Below are positions 24,523 to 34,031 of a DNA stretch of 64,000 bases, in pieces. The position numbers and the translations under genes were made by a program. The notes under the pieces are model-generated. The model worked only from the letters and a program-made list of their open reading frames with translations, was not told the DNA's origin and made no database searches. The stretch is from JBMNMS01 sp050953445 (GTDB taxonomy: Bacteria; Bacillota; Clostridia; Peptostreptococcales; Anaerovoracaceae), in NCBI GenBank assembly GCA_050953445.1, contig JBMNMS010000001.1, positions 124,001 through 188,000 of the forward strand, read 5' to 3'. Each line of letters begins with the position of its first letter. Positions within the stretch are counted from its first letter, which is position 1.

Positions 24523-24568
24523 GGACAGGTACGCTATCATCCCAATACGACAGTGTACCTGTCCCCTT
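24523..24568. repeat. palindromic GGGGACAGG element 2
   Basis: Perfect arms GGACAGGTAC (24523-24532) and GTACCTGTCC (24555-24564), extended by CCTT, with a 22-nt spacer. It shares the ggacagg core with the element at 3265-3315. Confidence 0.7.
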
Positions 24569-24661
24569 GGCCAACAAGATATGCCAACAATCCCGCTATG
24601 GGTCTAAGAGCTTTCCTCTAAAACAGGAACAACTTGCGCCATTAGAAACGCAATGGTGCTT

Positions 24662-24904
24662 TTACGCATCACATTTTGTTTTAATGTAATTAATGCAACT
24701 TTCACATATATAGAATCCCTTAAACACTACACTCCCATAACCCCCACAAATAATACAATCAGTCGATTTTTTTGAATCCATGCTAGTTGCCCCTGAATCA
24801 TTCTTTCTTGATTCTTCCTCAACGCTAAAAACCTTCATAAGCTTTTCTGATGTTGCATTTTTCTGCTCCTGTGATGGTACTTGTAATGAATCATTGATTT
24901 TCAT
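24662..24904 (-). CDS. Gin/CsfB-like anti-sigma protein (sporulation)
   Basis: An 80-residue protein with an N-terminal Ser/Glu/Lys-rich extension (1-48) and a C-terminal zinc-finger-like block 'CIICGGYGSVVFKGFYICES' followed by 'CINYIK'. The pattern C-x2-C...G-x-x-x-C-x2-C matches the Gin family, which binds and inhibits sigma-G (and sigma-E) to time sporulation. The extension makes it longer than usual (about 60-65 residues). A perfect AGGAGGA ribosome site and a promoter support the gene. Family assignment is by motif only. Confidence 0.7.
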   Translation of the reverse strand: MKINDSLQVPSQEQKNATSEKLMKVFSVEEESRKNDSGATSMDSKKSTDCIICGGYGSVVFKGFYICESCINYIKTKCDA

Positions 24905-24958
24905 TTAGTCTCCTCCTTTTGTTTTAGATAGTAATCGGATAAACCCGAAATCACTTAT

Positions 24959-24986
24959 ATTATAATGTGCTTTTAAAAAAATCCAA
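24959..24986 (-). promoter_or_regulatory. promoter of the Gin-like gene
   Basis: On the minus strand, TTGGAT (24981-24986) and TATAAT (24959-24964) are 16 bp apart, about 55 nt before the ATG. Confidence 0.6.
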
Positions 24987-25253
24987 CCATGTATTTTCAA
25001 AATGTAACAATCAATACACATTTTGTAATTATCAATAGGTTTTTGGAAGTTTCTTGAAGATATTTCGGTATTTTTTTTGTTTTTATGCCACCCACATATT
25101 TCTATACCTTAAAAATATCCTCCTGATAGGATTATACAATTTTTATACATTCCTGTCAATATTTTACTAACAATTTTTGGTTATTTCTCCAATGGGCGCT
25201 ATAAGTTGACGAAGAATGACAGAGGGAAAGGTACTTTTATCTCTCATTAAAAA
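24987..25253. other. AT-rich intergenic region, no gene seen
   Basis: About 270 nt of strongly AT-rich sequence between the Gin-like gene's promoter and the terminator of the SLH gene. I see short T- and A-runs and no open frame with a ribosome site, no tRNA and no clear regulatory RNA fold. Confidence 0.6.
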
Positions 25254-25295
25254 CCGCATTTCAAAACTACAAAATGTTTCAAAATGCGGATTTTT
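25254..25295. terminator. terminator of the giant surface-protein operon
   Basis: Stem CCGCATTT (25254-25261)/AAATGCGG (25282-25289), A-rich before and ATTTTT after on the plus strand. On the minus strand the stem is followed by TTTTTAATG, about 70 nt after the SLH gene stop at 25366. Bidirectional. Confidence 0.75.
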
Positions 25296-25365
25296 AAGCC
25301 ATAAGGATTATTATGGTATATATTTTAAAACCCCTTAAAAATACAATTTGCTTCATCAGAAGATG

Positions 25366-28300
25366 TCAGAGCACCTGTCCTCCTGTCATCATTCTTTGGA
25401 GTATTGCTGCCACCTGAGCCCTTTTGGCACTGCCTTTTGGGCTGAGTTTGTCGCTATCTATGCCGCCTATTATTCCGTTCTCCACAGCCCATCTTACTGC
25501 CTCCTCGGCCCAACCCGACACGTTAGCCTGATCCTTGAATTGTGCAAGATCAGCCTTCCCCTTCATGTCATAACCCTTAAAAGCAGCGTAATTGTTGATG
25601 ATGACCGCCATTTGCTCCCTGGTGATCCTATCCATGGGTCCGAACTTATCCTTGCTATATCCTGATACGATTCCTTTCTCTGATGCCCAGCTAATGGCAT
25701 CGCTATACCAGGTGTTACCTTGCACATCCTTGAATCCATTAGCACCTGCACCTGGCATACCCTCCTGGCGCCAAAGAATTGTCACAACCATTGCCCTGGT
25801 CGTCTCTTCCAATGGGGCAAATCTGCCATCGCCTACACCATTCATCAAGCCATTGAGATAGGCATAAACCGTATTCTCATAATACCATTCGCCACTGAAA
25901 AGGTCTGTAAACGGGAAATATGCCACTACATATTTTGAAAAATGATTTGCAACAAAAGTAGCTCTGCTATTTTCCTCATCGTACATGCTACTCTTCTTCT
26001 CCAATTTCCCTTCTTCTGAAAGATACCATACTACTATACCCTTTGCATCTTCTCCTTCTTTCAAAATGTAGGGAATGGTGACGGTAGCTGTGCCTCCCTT
26101 AAAATCTGCTATCCTTATTCCCCCGGAAATCACATAAACATCAACCACATGTACACTGCCGACCAAAGCCTGCTCCTGTTTGTTCATGCTGGTTTCTTCC
26201 ATGTCCTCAGCGACGATGACTATATCCCGACCCGCTGCCGACTCTCCGATGGCTGCCAAAGCCGTTCTATCAAAGACAATCGTGCCTACGGAAGTCGTTA
26301 TTGTCATAGTAGCCGTCTCACTTTTCTCTGTGATTCTCCTCAAGGAATCCGCCGGTATGCCCAACTCTATTTTCTTCACATCATCCTCTGTCTTCACCTC
26401 CAACACCACATTTGCATTGGTGTTATTCTCTGATGCCGCCTTCATCACCTCATCTATAGCCTTATTCATTTCCACGGAATCAATCTTTGCAGATGCCGTC
26501 GTACCTTTTGTTGTCACGCTTACTCCAACCTTTATAGAGCTGGTATCCCCTATGGTGGTAACGGGATCATCCTTTGAAGGAGGCTCTCCCCCTCCTGCAG
26601 CTCCTCCACCGGATTGCTGATATGGATTAATAATCAACTTATCATCTACACTATCTGGCGAAGGTGGATCCAAGTTTACAGGATTAAGATTTGAATCCCC
26701 TTCTGTTCTTCCATAAATCTTATAGCTTCCGGCTACCTGTGGTACCGTGGTAGTCCACTGGTACACGGCGGCTGCATAACCGCAATTCTCATCATGGCTT
26801 TTATGATTTTTTGTACAACTACAATCTGCAATATCACCGCTGACAATAGAAGCACAATCGGCATCATGTTCCACATTACACGGCGAACCCGGTGATAGGA
26901 GTACCCGGTAAAAAACCGTTACTGTGGCATCTGCACTTCCGGGATTGAGAGTTGCAACCACATCTGTGATGTTTCCACCTGCACTGGTTAAAGTCTGATT
27001 GGTATTCGTGAAGCTTAAATATGGTGTGGCCTTAGCGATAATAAATGTTGTAGATGCCGTTCCCTCATAATTGCCTTTACACTCAACCGTCAATGTTGCT
27101 ATTCCTGCACCGGTGTTGGAGGAAAAGCTCCCATGGTAATCCTCGTTCGCTACAAGGAGTATTGAGTCACCTGTCACTGTATAGGCCGGCTCTATGGCTG
27201 AACCGGTGTATGTCTGTTCCCCAATGGATGATATGGAAACTGTGGATAGCACCTTTTTTCGTATGGTTAAATTCACCGATTTACTTCCCTTATGAGTCAA
27301 GGTTTCCACGGTAGCTATCACTCTATATGTCCCTGCATTCTCAGGTGGAGTTGAAGACGGACCGTAGCTGGTAGAACCTGTCCCCACATACTCATAAGTA
27401 ACCTCATATCCAGGATAATTGTCTCCGTTCACAGTAGCCGCTGATGACACCGATTCTCCATAGGTTATGTCCTCGGCGGCAAAAGATATATCTTCACTTG
27501 GAATAACAAATTTGTTTGTTATGGTCAATTCCGTTGAAGGCAGGATTGAATCTAATGTGGCCCATTCCGGAAAACCCGCATTACGCAAACTAACTGTTGC
27601 CTTCTTTTCCACATTATCGCTAACCTGTTGTGCCAAATTCTTTAATGAAGCCACAGTTGTATCCCATTGGCATGTTAAACTACCATCCGCTACCTCATTA
27701 TCATGTTTTAAAGTTACAGTAGAGGGCAGCCCCAAATCAGTTAGGGAATCCGCCCCCATAACAGTAGCCTTGGCTACCGTCAAAGCTCCTGGAACCCCTT
27801 CTATTCCAGTTATCTTAACCGGGGTAACTGTTAATTCGGCGTCAAAGGTCTCTGCATAGGCTTTGAAGTTTGATCCATTATTGACTGCACCTTTATAGGT
27901 ATACTTCTCGCCTTTTATGTTAAAATCCTCCATAGCATCATTCCATGTTATTGTAAGGCTTTCAGTTCCATTGGGAGAATAGCTTACTTCCACGGTAGGC
28001 GGCAAATCCAATACAGAGCTGCCCTTTAGAGATTCAGCGTTACTATTATCAGCGTGATTGGCAAGCATGGTTTTAACTATTGGGCTTGTAACAACACCTG
28101 TGATGGTGGCCGGATTGATCTTCGCTTCCGCCTCAAGGGAATTGGATGCATTAAATATGTAATTGGGAGCATCTAAACCTGTCAGAGAACCAAAGGTCAA
28201 GTTGACCTTTTGCACTTCATTAACATTCTTGTTGTCATAGCTGTATCCCGTCACATCTATATTCAGATCATCTCCTTCTATCTTACCCGTTAACGCCAAT

Positions 28301-31300
28301 CCCTCTATTGAGGAATCCCCCTTTTCCGTTGTTCCGTCATAAGTCTTTTCCACTTTTTGTATTGTAACTTCTGAAATATTTCTTCTAAAGATTTCACAGT
28401 CCACCTCTAAACTGCCTGACTCCAAAGTATAATTACCTGCCTTTGCCCCAGTTAGGCTCAGAGAGATAGTGATTTTACTCTGTCCACCCACATTTTTATT
28501 TCCATACGCAGGAATCACCGCTGTAACTTCGACATCATCATCGTTAACCTTACCCGTCAGCTGCAAAGTCCCCCTTCCTTCCCCCGGGGTATTTGAGCCA
28601 TCATAAGTTTTAGATACATTGTAGCCATCACCATTCACTGCTAAAATCTTGGGGTTCACTTCTAAAATAAAGGACTCAGAACCCTGGGCATATTCCCCCG
28701 GTACCGCTGCTGCTTTGACTTCAATGGTGGTTTCTCCACTTCCCACGATGGTGACATTTCCTTCACCATCGATGGTAGCTACAGATGTATCGCTGCTGCT
28801 CCAGGTGAGCATCCCTCCATTTGAAACGGCTGCCCCTCCGGTAGTCGTCACTGTAGCAGTTAGCTGAAAGCCTGAATCCCCATAGGATGGATTGCTTGCC
28901 GGTATACCTGTGATGGTTATGTTTTGCGGATCCCCCTCCACTATCTTAATATTAGTTGCCCCCGTTTTAAGGCTGGTCTCGTAATTATCGTCACTTACAG
29001 TAAATTTCCAATATCCCACATAATCGCCTAAATCATACTGTTTTAGATCATCATCCTTTAATAGGTGTGTTCTATCCGCATCCTTATACCAAACCAGGTC
29101 TCCTGCCGGAACCTCCCCATTCACACCTTGAGTAACAGCGGGAGGCAGGTCTGACAATCCGCTGCCCTTCTTCATGCTGACGGATGAAGAAACCGTCAGG
29201 TTATAGGGAGCAGGGGTAATTGAAGCCAAACTATAATCGATAGTTTTCGGGAATTCTTCCCCAATGGTATAGTTGCTCGCCTTGCCGCTTTGATTCTCTA
29301 ATGAGTTTAATGTAGTTCCTAAATTAAGGTTAACGGTTAAATTCCCTCCTACATTAATTGAAGAATACTTACCTGTACCCGGCAAGTCTATGCCTACCTG
29401 TTCCCCATTTACCCCGGTCTCTACAATCAGCACATCATGGCTAAGCGTACTTAGGGCATCTGTGCCATCGTATACCTTGGTGGCAGTAAAGCCGGTGGGG
29501 AATCTGATTTCGACATTCCCTAATGCTAAGGGACTTATTATGTACTTAAACAAAGTACTTTCGGACTCATTATAGTTATCTGTTTCTGCTAAAACAGCCT
29601 TCACATGGTAGGTTCCGCTATCAACCGGTGGGGCAGTTAATTCAATGGTCCCCTGATCATCTTTGTAATGAACAAAGGATACATCACCGTTAAATTGAGC
29701 CGTATAGTTCGGATCATGGGCCTTTTGACCATCGTAGTCTTTGTCCAAAGCTCCATTAACGCTAATTATGGATATACTGGAATTAGCCTTCACTATTTTG
29801 AAAGGGATTTCCCTTATTTCACAATAGTTGTTCTTACCTTCTATTTTCAAAAAAGTCGTTCCCACATCGGTGATGGATGGATTGCTCAATATTATATAAT
29901 CCTTATCCTCACCCTCTACTAAATCCTCTCCACCAAATTTAATGCTACTTATAGCTGCATGATGTGTCTCCCCATCGTAAGGTTTTTGTTCATCGATTAG
30001 AGTTATCGCCACATCCGTTAAAGCCCTGGGTTCAATGGTTGCCGCTGCTTCTATTAACAAATCCGCCTCTATCTCATAGTTGGCTGAGAAGGATTTCATT
30101 GCAAAGGTAACCTTTGTCGCTGTAACATCCTTACTATCGTAGGTCAATCCGCTATATTCCAGGGTGGGAGATTGATCCCCCCACACAAGGGCTTCATCTT
30201 TCACGACGATCCTTCCGTTATCTGGCAAGGAAACAGAGGTAGTTCCATCGTAGGTCTTCTTAATGCTGTCTCCTTGATATTCCAAATCCCCTGCACTCAA
30301 TACCTTCGCCTTTATGGTCAGATACTTCCCCTCGACAAAAGTTATTTCATAATTGGGGTTAGTTGCCTCTGTAATGGTGCCTCGCAATATCTCATATTTA
30401 CCTTTATTCTCCCCTGTGTCCCTTTCAAGAACCCCTAAAATATCCACACCATTTTCTGGTTTTCCCTCAATTACATAAGTGAAAACCGGATCCTGCTCCC
30501 CATAAATTTTTTCCTTCTCCAACGGTGTGATGGTGATTTTAGCTTTCTTTATCTCAAAGATTGCAGTTTTCTCTCCATACTGAGAATCATCCTCGTAAAT
30601 CGCTATAACCTCATAAGACCCTCCGTCCTTTATCGTGGCTCCTATATCAGCTAAAGAGTTGTAATTGTTTTCACCATAGCGATACAACATGGTTGCGGTT
30701 CCGTCCCCAGTCCCGGTAAAGACAGCCTGATTAAAAACATCTTTAATATCTCTACTATTACCGTCATAATCGATAGAACCTATAATAGCTTCAAAAGTGA
30801 TGCTGGCGGATACATTCTCCTTGTTCTTAACAGTTACATCCACCACCTTAACCGCATCATTATAATTTCCACCCGGGTCGACAGCTGTAATAGTAACTTG
30901 GGCACTACCTGTTGAAACAGCCTCCAATCTGCCCTGGTTATCTACCTTAACAACATTGTCATCCCCTGAGCTGAAGCTATAATTCGGAACGATTCCTTCT
31001 ACGGTGTAAGATGGTGAAAGAATCTTAGTTACACCATTTAAATAAAGTGTGACGGTATCATCCATACTTATCCCGGCATTGGCCTTCTCAATTGTAAAAT
31101 ATTTTATTATCTGCCCGTTATAGTTGCCCTTTCCTCTTACTGTTATCTTCCCTGTACCTGCATTTTTATTGTTCTCATACTCCACCCAGTAATCGTCGCT
31201 GGATAATGAATCCGATGTAACCGATGGCTCTATTTCCGCCCCGGTATATGTAAAGCCATCCAAAGTGAACTCAAAATCAGTTTCCACTATGTTTTTCGGA

Positions 31301-32820
31301 GTCACATTTATCGTCAACGTAGCCTTGGCATCATTATAGTTCACAAGGGAAGCGGTGATCTCAATTGTTGAAGTTCCAATCTTTTTAATGCTTACCATGC
31401 CTTCATTGTCAACCTCTACCGAGTCTCCTGTTTTCAACTCATAGGCATACCCGGGAGTTTTCCCACTAACGCTATATGTTAATAGGCTGACCAGAGAAAA
31501 ATCTGAATCCTTATAAGTCTTAGATATTTCCGTTTCATTTAGGCTTAGAATAGCATCCCCTGCTACGGTCTTTCCGTAGGGAATGCTCACGCTCACAGAC
31601 TGTCCATCAGTTGAATTGACGGTGATTGTCGCCGTTCCGGCAACGGCAACTTCTACAGGAGTCCCAGTTAAAAGTCCCGCCGAACTCAAGGATACCCCGG
31701 GGGGCAAACCTGCGCCTTCATAGGTGTACACACCACTTCCCCCGGATACTTTCAAATATTCCGTTACTTCCTTTGAAATTGGCTGTCCCACCTTGAAATC
31801 ATCGATGCTATTTTCCACCGTTACCGCCAATGTCATGTAGGGCGCTTCCACTTCATTGCTCTCGTCTCCAACCGGTGAATCGCCGTACCCGGAACTTAAT
31901 GCCGCTACCGCATATGCCGTCGCCTTATACTTTTGTCCACCGGTAATATCCTCGCCGGGAATAATCACCGTCTTAGTTCCCGGATCAACTTCATAGCTTT
32001 TTCCATCCAGTATCACTACATATTTCTCAATAGCATCCCGGGCTTCCCCCTGATTTACCGAGTCTGAAATAGTAGCTTCAATTCCACCCCCCTCTATGGC
32101 GGATAATAAAACCGTGGGAGAGCCTAAGGGCGTAGCCACATTATCATTGGTATAACTTAATTCCAATTCTATGTTAAACGGGTAATAATATTTCCGATCT
32201 CCACCGGGATACTTATCTCCTACAACTATTCCGCTTGAAGTTTCCAAGGATTCAGGGGTGGTGTTTATCATAGCAAGAAAGGACCCTTCCCTCTTATCTG
32301 TTTCAACCCTGAATGTGGCTGAATTTAAATCCTCTTCTGTCTTGCCATCGGCCAGGCGAAAATAGAATTCAAACATGTCTGTGTATTGATTTATGCTGAC
32401 AACCGGACTTGCAGAGTATATGTCGAATATGAAAGCATTTCTGGCGCTTGCCGCATATGCCTTTGCCCCGGAAACAGAATAATACTGCTTGTTAGTACCT
32501 TTTATAAGAACCTTAAAAGGTGCGTAAAAATCTTCCCCGGAAGCTACACCTGCATCGGTGAAATCCTCCTCATCAACCGGCACAATTACCCCTTTGTCAT
32601 AGGACATTACAGTACTGATTGCACTTAACCCATGAGGGCTTATTATGCTATAAATTAGTTTGTAAATCTGTTTGCCTTCATGCTCTTCCGCCTCATCCAT
32701 TGTAATTGCAACTTTAACATCCTTTTCAGGCGGATCAGCCTGCACCGGTTGGAAGGCTAAGGTTGTCATCATTATTATAGTCAGCAATAGGGAAACCCTT
32801 CGTTTAAATTTCTTCGTCAT
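25366..32820 (-). CDS. 2,484-residue SLH surface protein with N-terminal cohesin-like domain and MBG/YDG repeats
   Basis: A signal peptide (1-28) is followed by a cohesin-like beta domain (~35-190) in which 'SAISTVMSYDKGVIVPVD' aligns with 'NAFQFVIRYDNSVIIPVD' of the neighbouring gene product. Next come Ig-like and putative-Ig modules (~220-420) and a long array of MBG/YDG-type domains (~420-1,930), recognisable by recurring 'KTYDGT' and 'TYDGTTEKGD'-type strands plus Big2-like 'VTVKNK' spacers. A Cys-rich insert (~1,977-2,017; 'CSCTKNHKSHDENCGY') interrupts the array. A beta domain rich in Asp/Lys precedes three SLH motifs at ~2,303-2,484 ('GLMNGVGDGRFAPLEETTRA', 'ITREQMAVIINNYAAF', 'KRAQVAAILQRMM'). 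It should be the wall anchor of the cluster. It is 48 nt after the stalk/cohesin gene; GAGAGGAA ribosome site. Confidence 0.85.
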   Translation of the reverse strand: MTKKFKRRVSLLLTIIMMTTLAFQPVQADPPEKDVKVAITMDEAEEHEGKQIYKLIYSIISPHGLSAISTVMSYDKGVIVPVDEEDFTDAGVASGEDFYAPFKVLIKGTNKQYYSVSGAKAYAASARNAFIFDIYSASPVVSINQYTDMFEFYFRLADGKTEEDLNSATFRVETDKREGSFLAMINTTPESLETSSGIVVGDKYPGGDRKYYYPFNIELELSYTNDNVATPLGSPTVLLSAIEGGGIEATISDSVNQGEARDAIEKYVVILDGKSYEVDPGTKTVIIPGEDITGGQKYKATAYAVAALSSGYGDSPVGDESNEVEAPYMTLAVTVENSIDDFKVGQPISKEVTEYLKVSGGSGVYTYEGAGLPPGVSLSSAGLLTGTPVEVAVAGTATITVNSTDGQSVSVSIPYGKTVAGDAILSLNETEISKTYKDSDFSLVSLLTYSVSGKTPGYAYELKTGDSVEVDNEGMVSIKKIGTSTIEITASLVNYNDAKATLTINVTPKNIVETDFEFTLDGFTYTGAEIEPSVTSDSLSSDDYWVEYENNKNAGTGKITVRGKGNYNGQIIKYFTIEKANAGISMDDTVTLYLNGVTKILSPSYTVEGIVPNYSFSSGDDNVVKVDNQGRLEAVSTGSAQVTITAVDPGGNYNDAVKVVDVTVKNKENVSASITFEAIIGSIDYDGNSRDIKDVFNQAVFTGTGDGTATMLYRYGENNYNSLADIGATIKDGGSYEVIAIYEDDSQYGEKTAIFEIKKAKITITPLEKEKIYGEQDPVFTYVIEGKPENGVDILGVLERDTGENKGKYEILRGTITEATNPNYEITFVEGKYLTIKAKVLSAGDLEYQGDSIKKTYDGTTSVSLPDNGRIVVKDEALVWGDQSPTLEYSGLTYDSKDVTATKVTFAMKSFSANYEIEADLLIEAAATIEPRALTDVAITLIDEQKPYDGETHHAAISSIKFGGEDLVEGEDKDYIILSNPSITDVGTTFLKIEGKNNYCEIREIPFKIVKANSSISIISVNGALDKDYDGQKAHDPNYTAQFNGDVSFVHYKDDQGTIELTAPPVDSGTYHVKAVLAETDNYNESESTLFKYIISPLALGNVEIRFPTGFTATKVYDGTDALSTLSHDVLIVETGVNGEQVGIDLPGTGKYSSINVGGNLTVNLNLGTTLNSLENQSGKASNYTIGEEFPKTIDYSLASITPAPYNLTVSSSVSMKKGSGLSDLPPAVTQGVNGEVPAGDLVWYKDADRTHLLKDDDLKQYDLGDYVGYWKFTVSDDNYETSLKTGATNIKIVEGDPQNITITGIPASNPSYGDSGFQLTATVTTTGGAAVSNGGMLTWSSSDTSVATIDGEGNVTIVGSGETTIEVKAAAVPGEYAQGSESFILEVNPKILAVNGDGYNVSKTYDGSNTPGEGRGTLQLTGKVNDDDVEVTAVIPAYGNKNVGGQSKITISLSLTGAKAGNYTLESGSLEVDCEIFRRNISEVTIQKVEKTYDGTTEKGDSSIEGLALTGKIEGDDLNIDVTGYSYDNKNVNEVQKVNLTFGSLTGLDAPNYIFNASNSLEAEAKINPATITGVVTSPIVKTMLANHADNSNAESLKGSSVLDLPPTVEVSYSPNGTESLTITWNDAMEDFNIKGEKYTYKGAVNNGSNFKAYAETFDAELTVTPVKITGIEGVPGALTVAKATVMGADSLTDLGLPSTVTLKHDNEVADGSLTCQWDTTVASLKNLAQQVSDNVEKKATVSLRNAGFPEWATLDSILPSTELTITNKFVIPSEDISFAAEDITYGESVSSAATVNGDNYPGYEVTYEYVGTGSTSYGPSSTPPENAGTYRVIATVETLTHKGSKSVNLTIRKKVLSTVSISSIGEQTYTGSAIEPAYTVTGDSILLVANEDYHGSFSSNTGAGIATLTVECKGNYEGTASTTFIIAKATPYLSFTNTNQTLTSAGGNITDVVATLNPGSADATVTVFYRVLLSPGSPCNVEHDADCASIVSGDIADCSCTKNHKSHDENCGYAAAVYQWTTTVPQVAGSYKIYGRTEGDSNLNPVNLDPPSPDSVDDKLIINPYQQSGGGAAGGGEPPSKDDPVTTIGDTSSIKVGVSVTTKGTTASAKIDSVEMNKAIDEVMKAASENNTNANVVLEVKTEDDVKKIELGIPADSLRRITEKSETATMTITTSVGTIVFDRTALAAIGESAAGRDIVIVAEDMEETSMNKQEQALVGSVHVVDVYVISGGIRIADFKGGTATVTIPYILKEGEDAKGIVVWYLSEEGKLEKKSSMYDEENSRATFVANHFSKYVVAYFPFTDLFSGEWYYENTVYAYLNGLMNGVGDGRFAPLEETTRAMVVTILWRQEGMPGAGANGFKDVQGNTWYSDAISWASEKGIVSGYSKDKFGPMDRITREQMAVIINNYAAFKGYDMKGKADLAQFKDQANVSGWAEEAVRWAVENGIIGGIDSDKLSPKGSAKRAQVAAILQRMMTGGQVL

Positions 32821-32868
32821 AATGCATTCCTCTCGATTCTAATAAACAAATACCTTCAACCAATATTT

Positions 32869-34017
32869 TTAAGAAGTTATCCTAAGCAATATCTCGCTTG
32901 TGGCTTCCTTCTCCAATTCACCATCTATTAACCAGGGGTTATCCGAAGGAGTGATTAAAATTAGCTTATTTACCTCATCCCATTCTACAGCTCTTCCTAA
33001 AGCTTCGGCTACAAACCTTGCAGGCACTACGGTTCTTTGCCAACCAGAAACTATAATAGGAGCTGTGTCCATAATACTCCCTACTCCGTTTATCGTATAA
33101 TTCCTTTCCCCTATTTTCATAACCACTCGTCTATCACTCAAATTGATAGTCACCGTTCTTTCTTTCGGGTCCCAATTGACCGAAGCACCCAGGCTTTCTG
33201 CAATGAATCTGACAGGTATCATGGTTCGGGAGTTTTCGTCTATAAAAGGAGCCACATCTTTGTTCTCCTCGTCAATATAGGCAATTTCCCCCTTTGATGA
33301 TGCTTTGCTGTTACCTATTTGAAATACGAGGGATTCTTTGATCCGCTTATTTACCGCTTTTACCCTTTCCTCAACAATGGGGGGAGAAGAACCCCCTCCC
33401 CCGCTGCTACCGGAATCTCCATAGTTCAAAATATCGAAGAGGACATCAAAACTAACCTTTTCCATCCCATTAAACATTAGGGCGCCTTCCGGAAGAAATT
33501 TTGAATATGGCTTATCCCCTTCCTTCTCAGCAACCTCAAATCTTACAGCACCCTTGCCCACCTTTTTAAAGTGAAAGGTAAACAATTCAATTCCACTTTT
33601 TCCGATATTCCCATATCCTTGTATCTTAGCGAGGCCATCAGTTCTCACGAAGCTTCCGGGATTAACAAATCCCGTAAAGTCTATAAGACCTGCTTCAGTG
33701 TTTATACTTGTTCCCACCGTAGACAACCAGTCTGTCCCTTCACTTTTTGCTGCGAAATCCTCAAAAGAGGAAGTCTTAACACCTTGACTATCCACCGGTA
33801 TTATCACAGAATTGTCATACCTTATGACGAACTGGAAAGCATTAAACCTGACATTTGATATTTTAAGGGTCACAACGAACTGATTGTCGCCATACAACTT
33901 TTTTGAGGTAAATACAACGCTTCCCTTGCCGCTGCCCGCTCCAAAGCTTCCCACTAAAGCAGTGTTCACCAGCAGCGCAATCACCAAAACCTGAACAATT
34001 CTTTTTGACATACTCAT
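32869..34017 (-). CDS. secreted protein with cohesin-like domain and copper amine oxidase (stalk) domain
   Basis: A 382-residue protein: signal peptide (1-27), cohesin-like domain (~30-195) with 'YGDNQFVVTLKISNVRFNAF', 'FVIRYDNSVIIPVD' and a closing 'GIELFTFHFKKVGKGAVRF' strand pattern (the G-x-hydrophobic-T-F-x-F motif usual in cohesins), then a Gly/Ser/Pro hinge (~200-215) and a stalk domain (~245-365) with 'RTMIPVRFIAESLGASVNW' and 'QRTVVPARFVAEALGRAVEW'. Cohesins bind dockerins, and the gene just upstream (14 nt) encodes a dockerin-ended giant protein. It has no SLH motif of its own. Cohesin assignment is by pattern, not by search. Confidence 0.78.
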   Translation of the reverse strand: MSMSKRIVQVLVIALLVNTALVGSFGAGSGKGSVVFTSKKLYGDNQFVVTLKISNVRFNAFQFVIRYDNSVIIPVDSQGVKTSSFEDFAAKSEGTDWLSTVGTSINTEAGLIDFTGFVNPGSFVRTDGLAKIQGYGNIGKSGIELFTFHFKKVGKGAVRFEVAEKEGDKPYSKFLPEGALMFNGMEKVSFDVLFDILNYGDSGSSGGGGSSPPIVEERVKAVNKRIKESLVFQIGNSKASSKGEIAYIDEENKDVAPFIDENSRTMIPVRFIAESLGASVNWDPKERTVTINLSDRRVVMKIGERNYTINGVGSIMDTAPIIVSGWQRTVVPARFVAEALGRAVEWDEVNKLILITPSDNPWLIDGELEKEATSEILLRITS

Positions 34018-34031
34018 ATATGCACCTCGCT

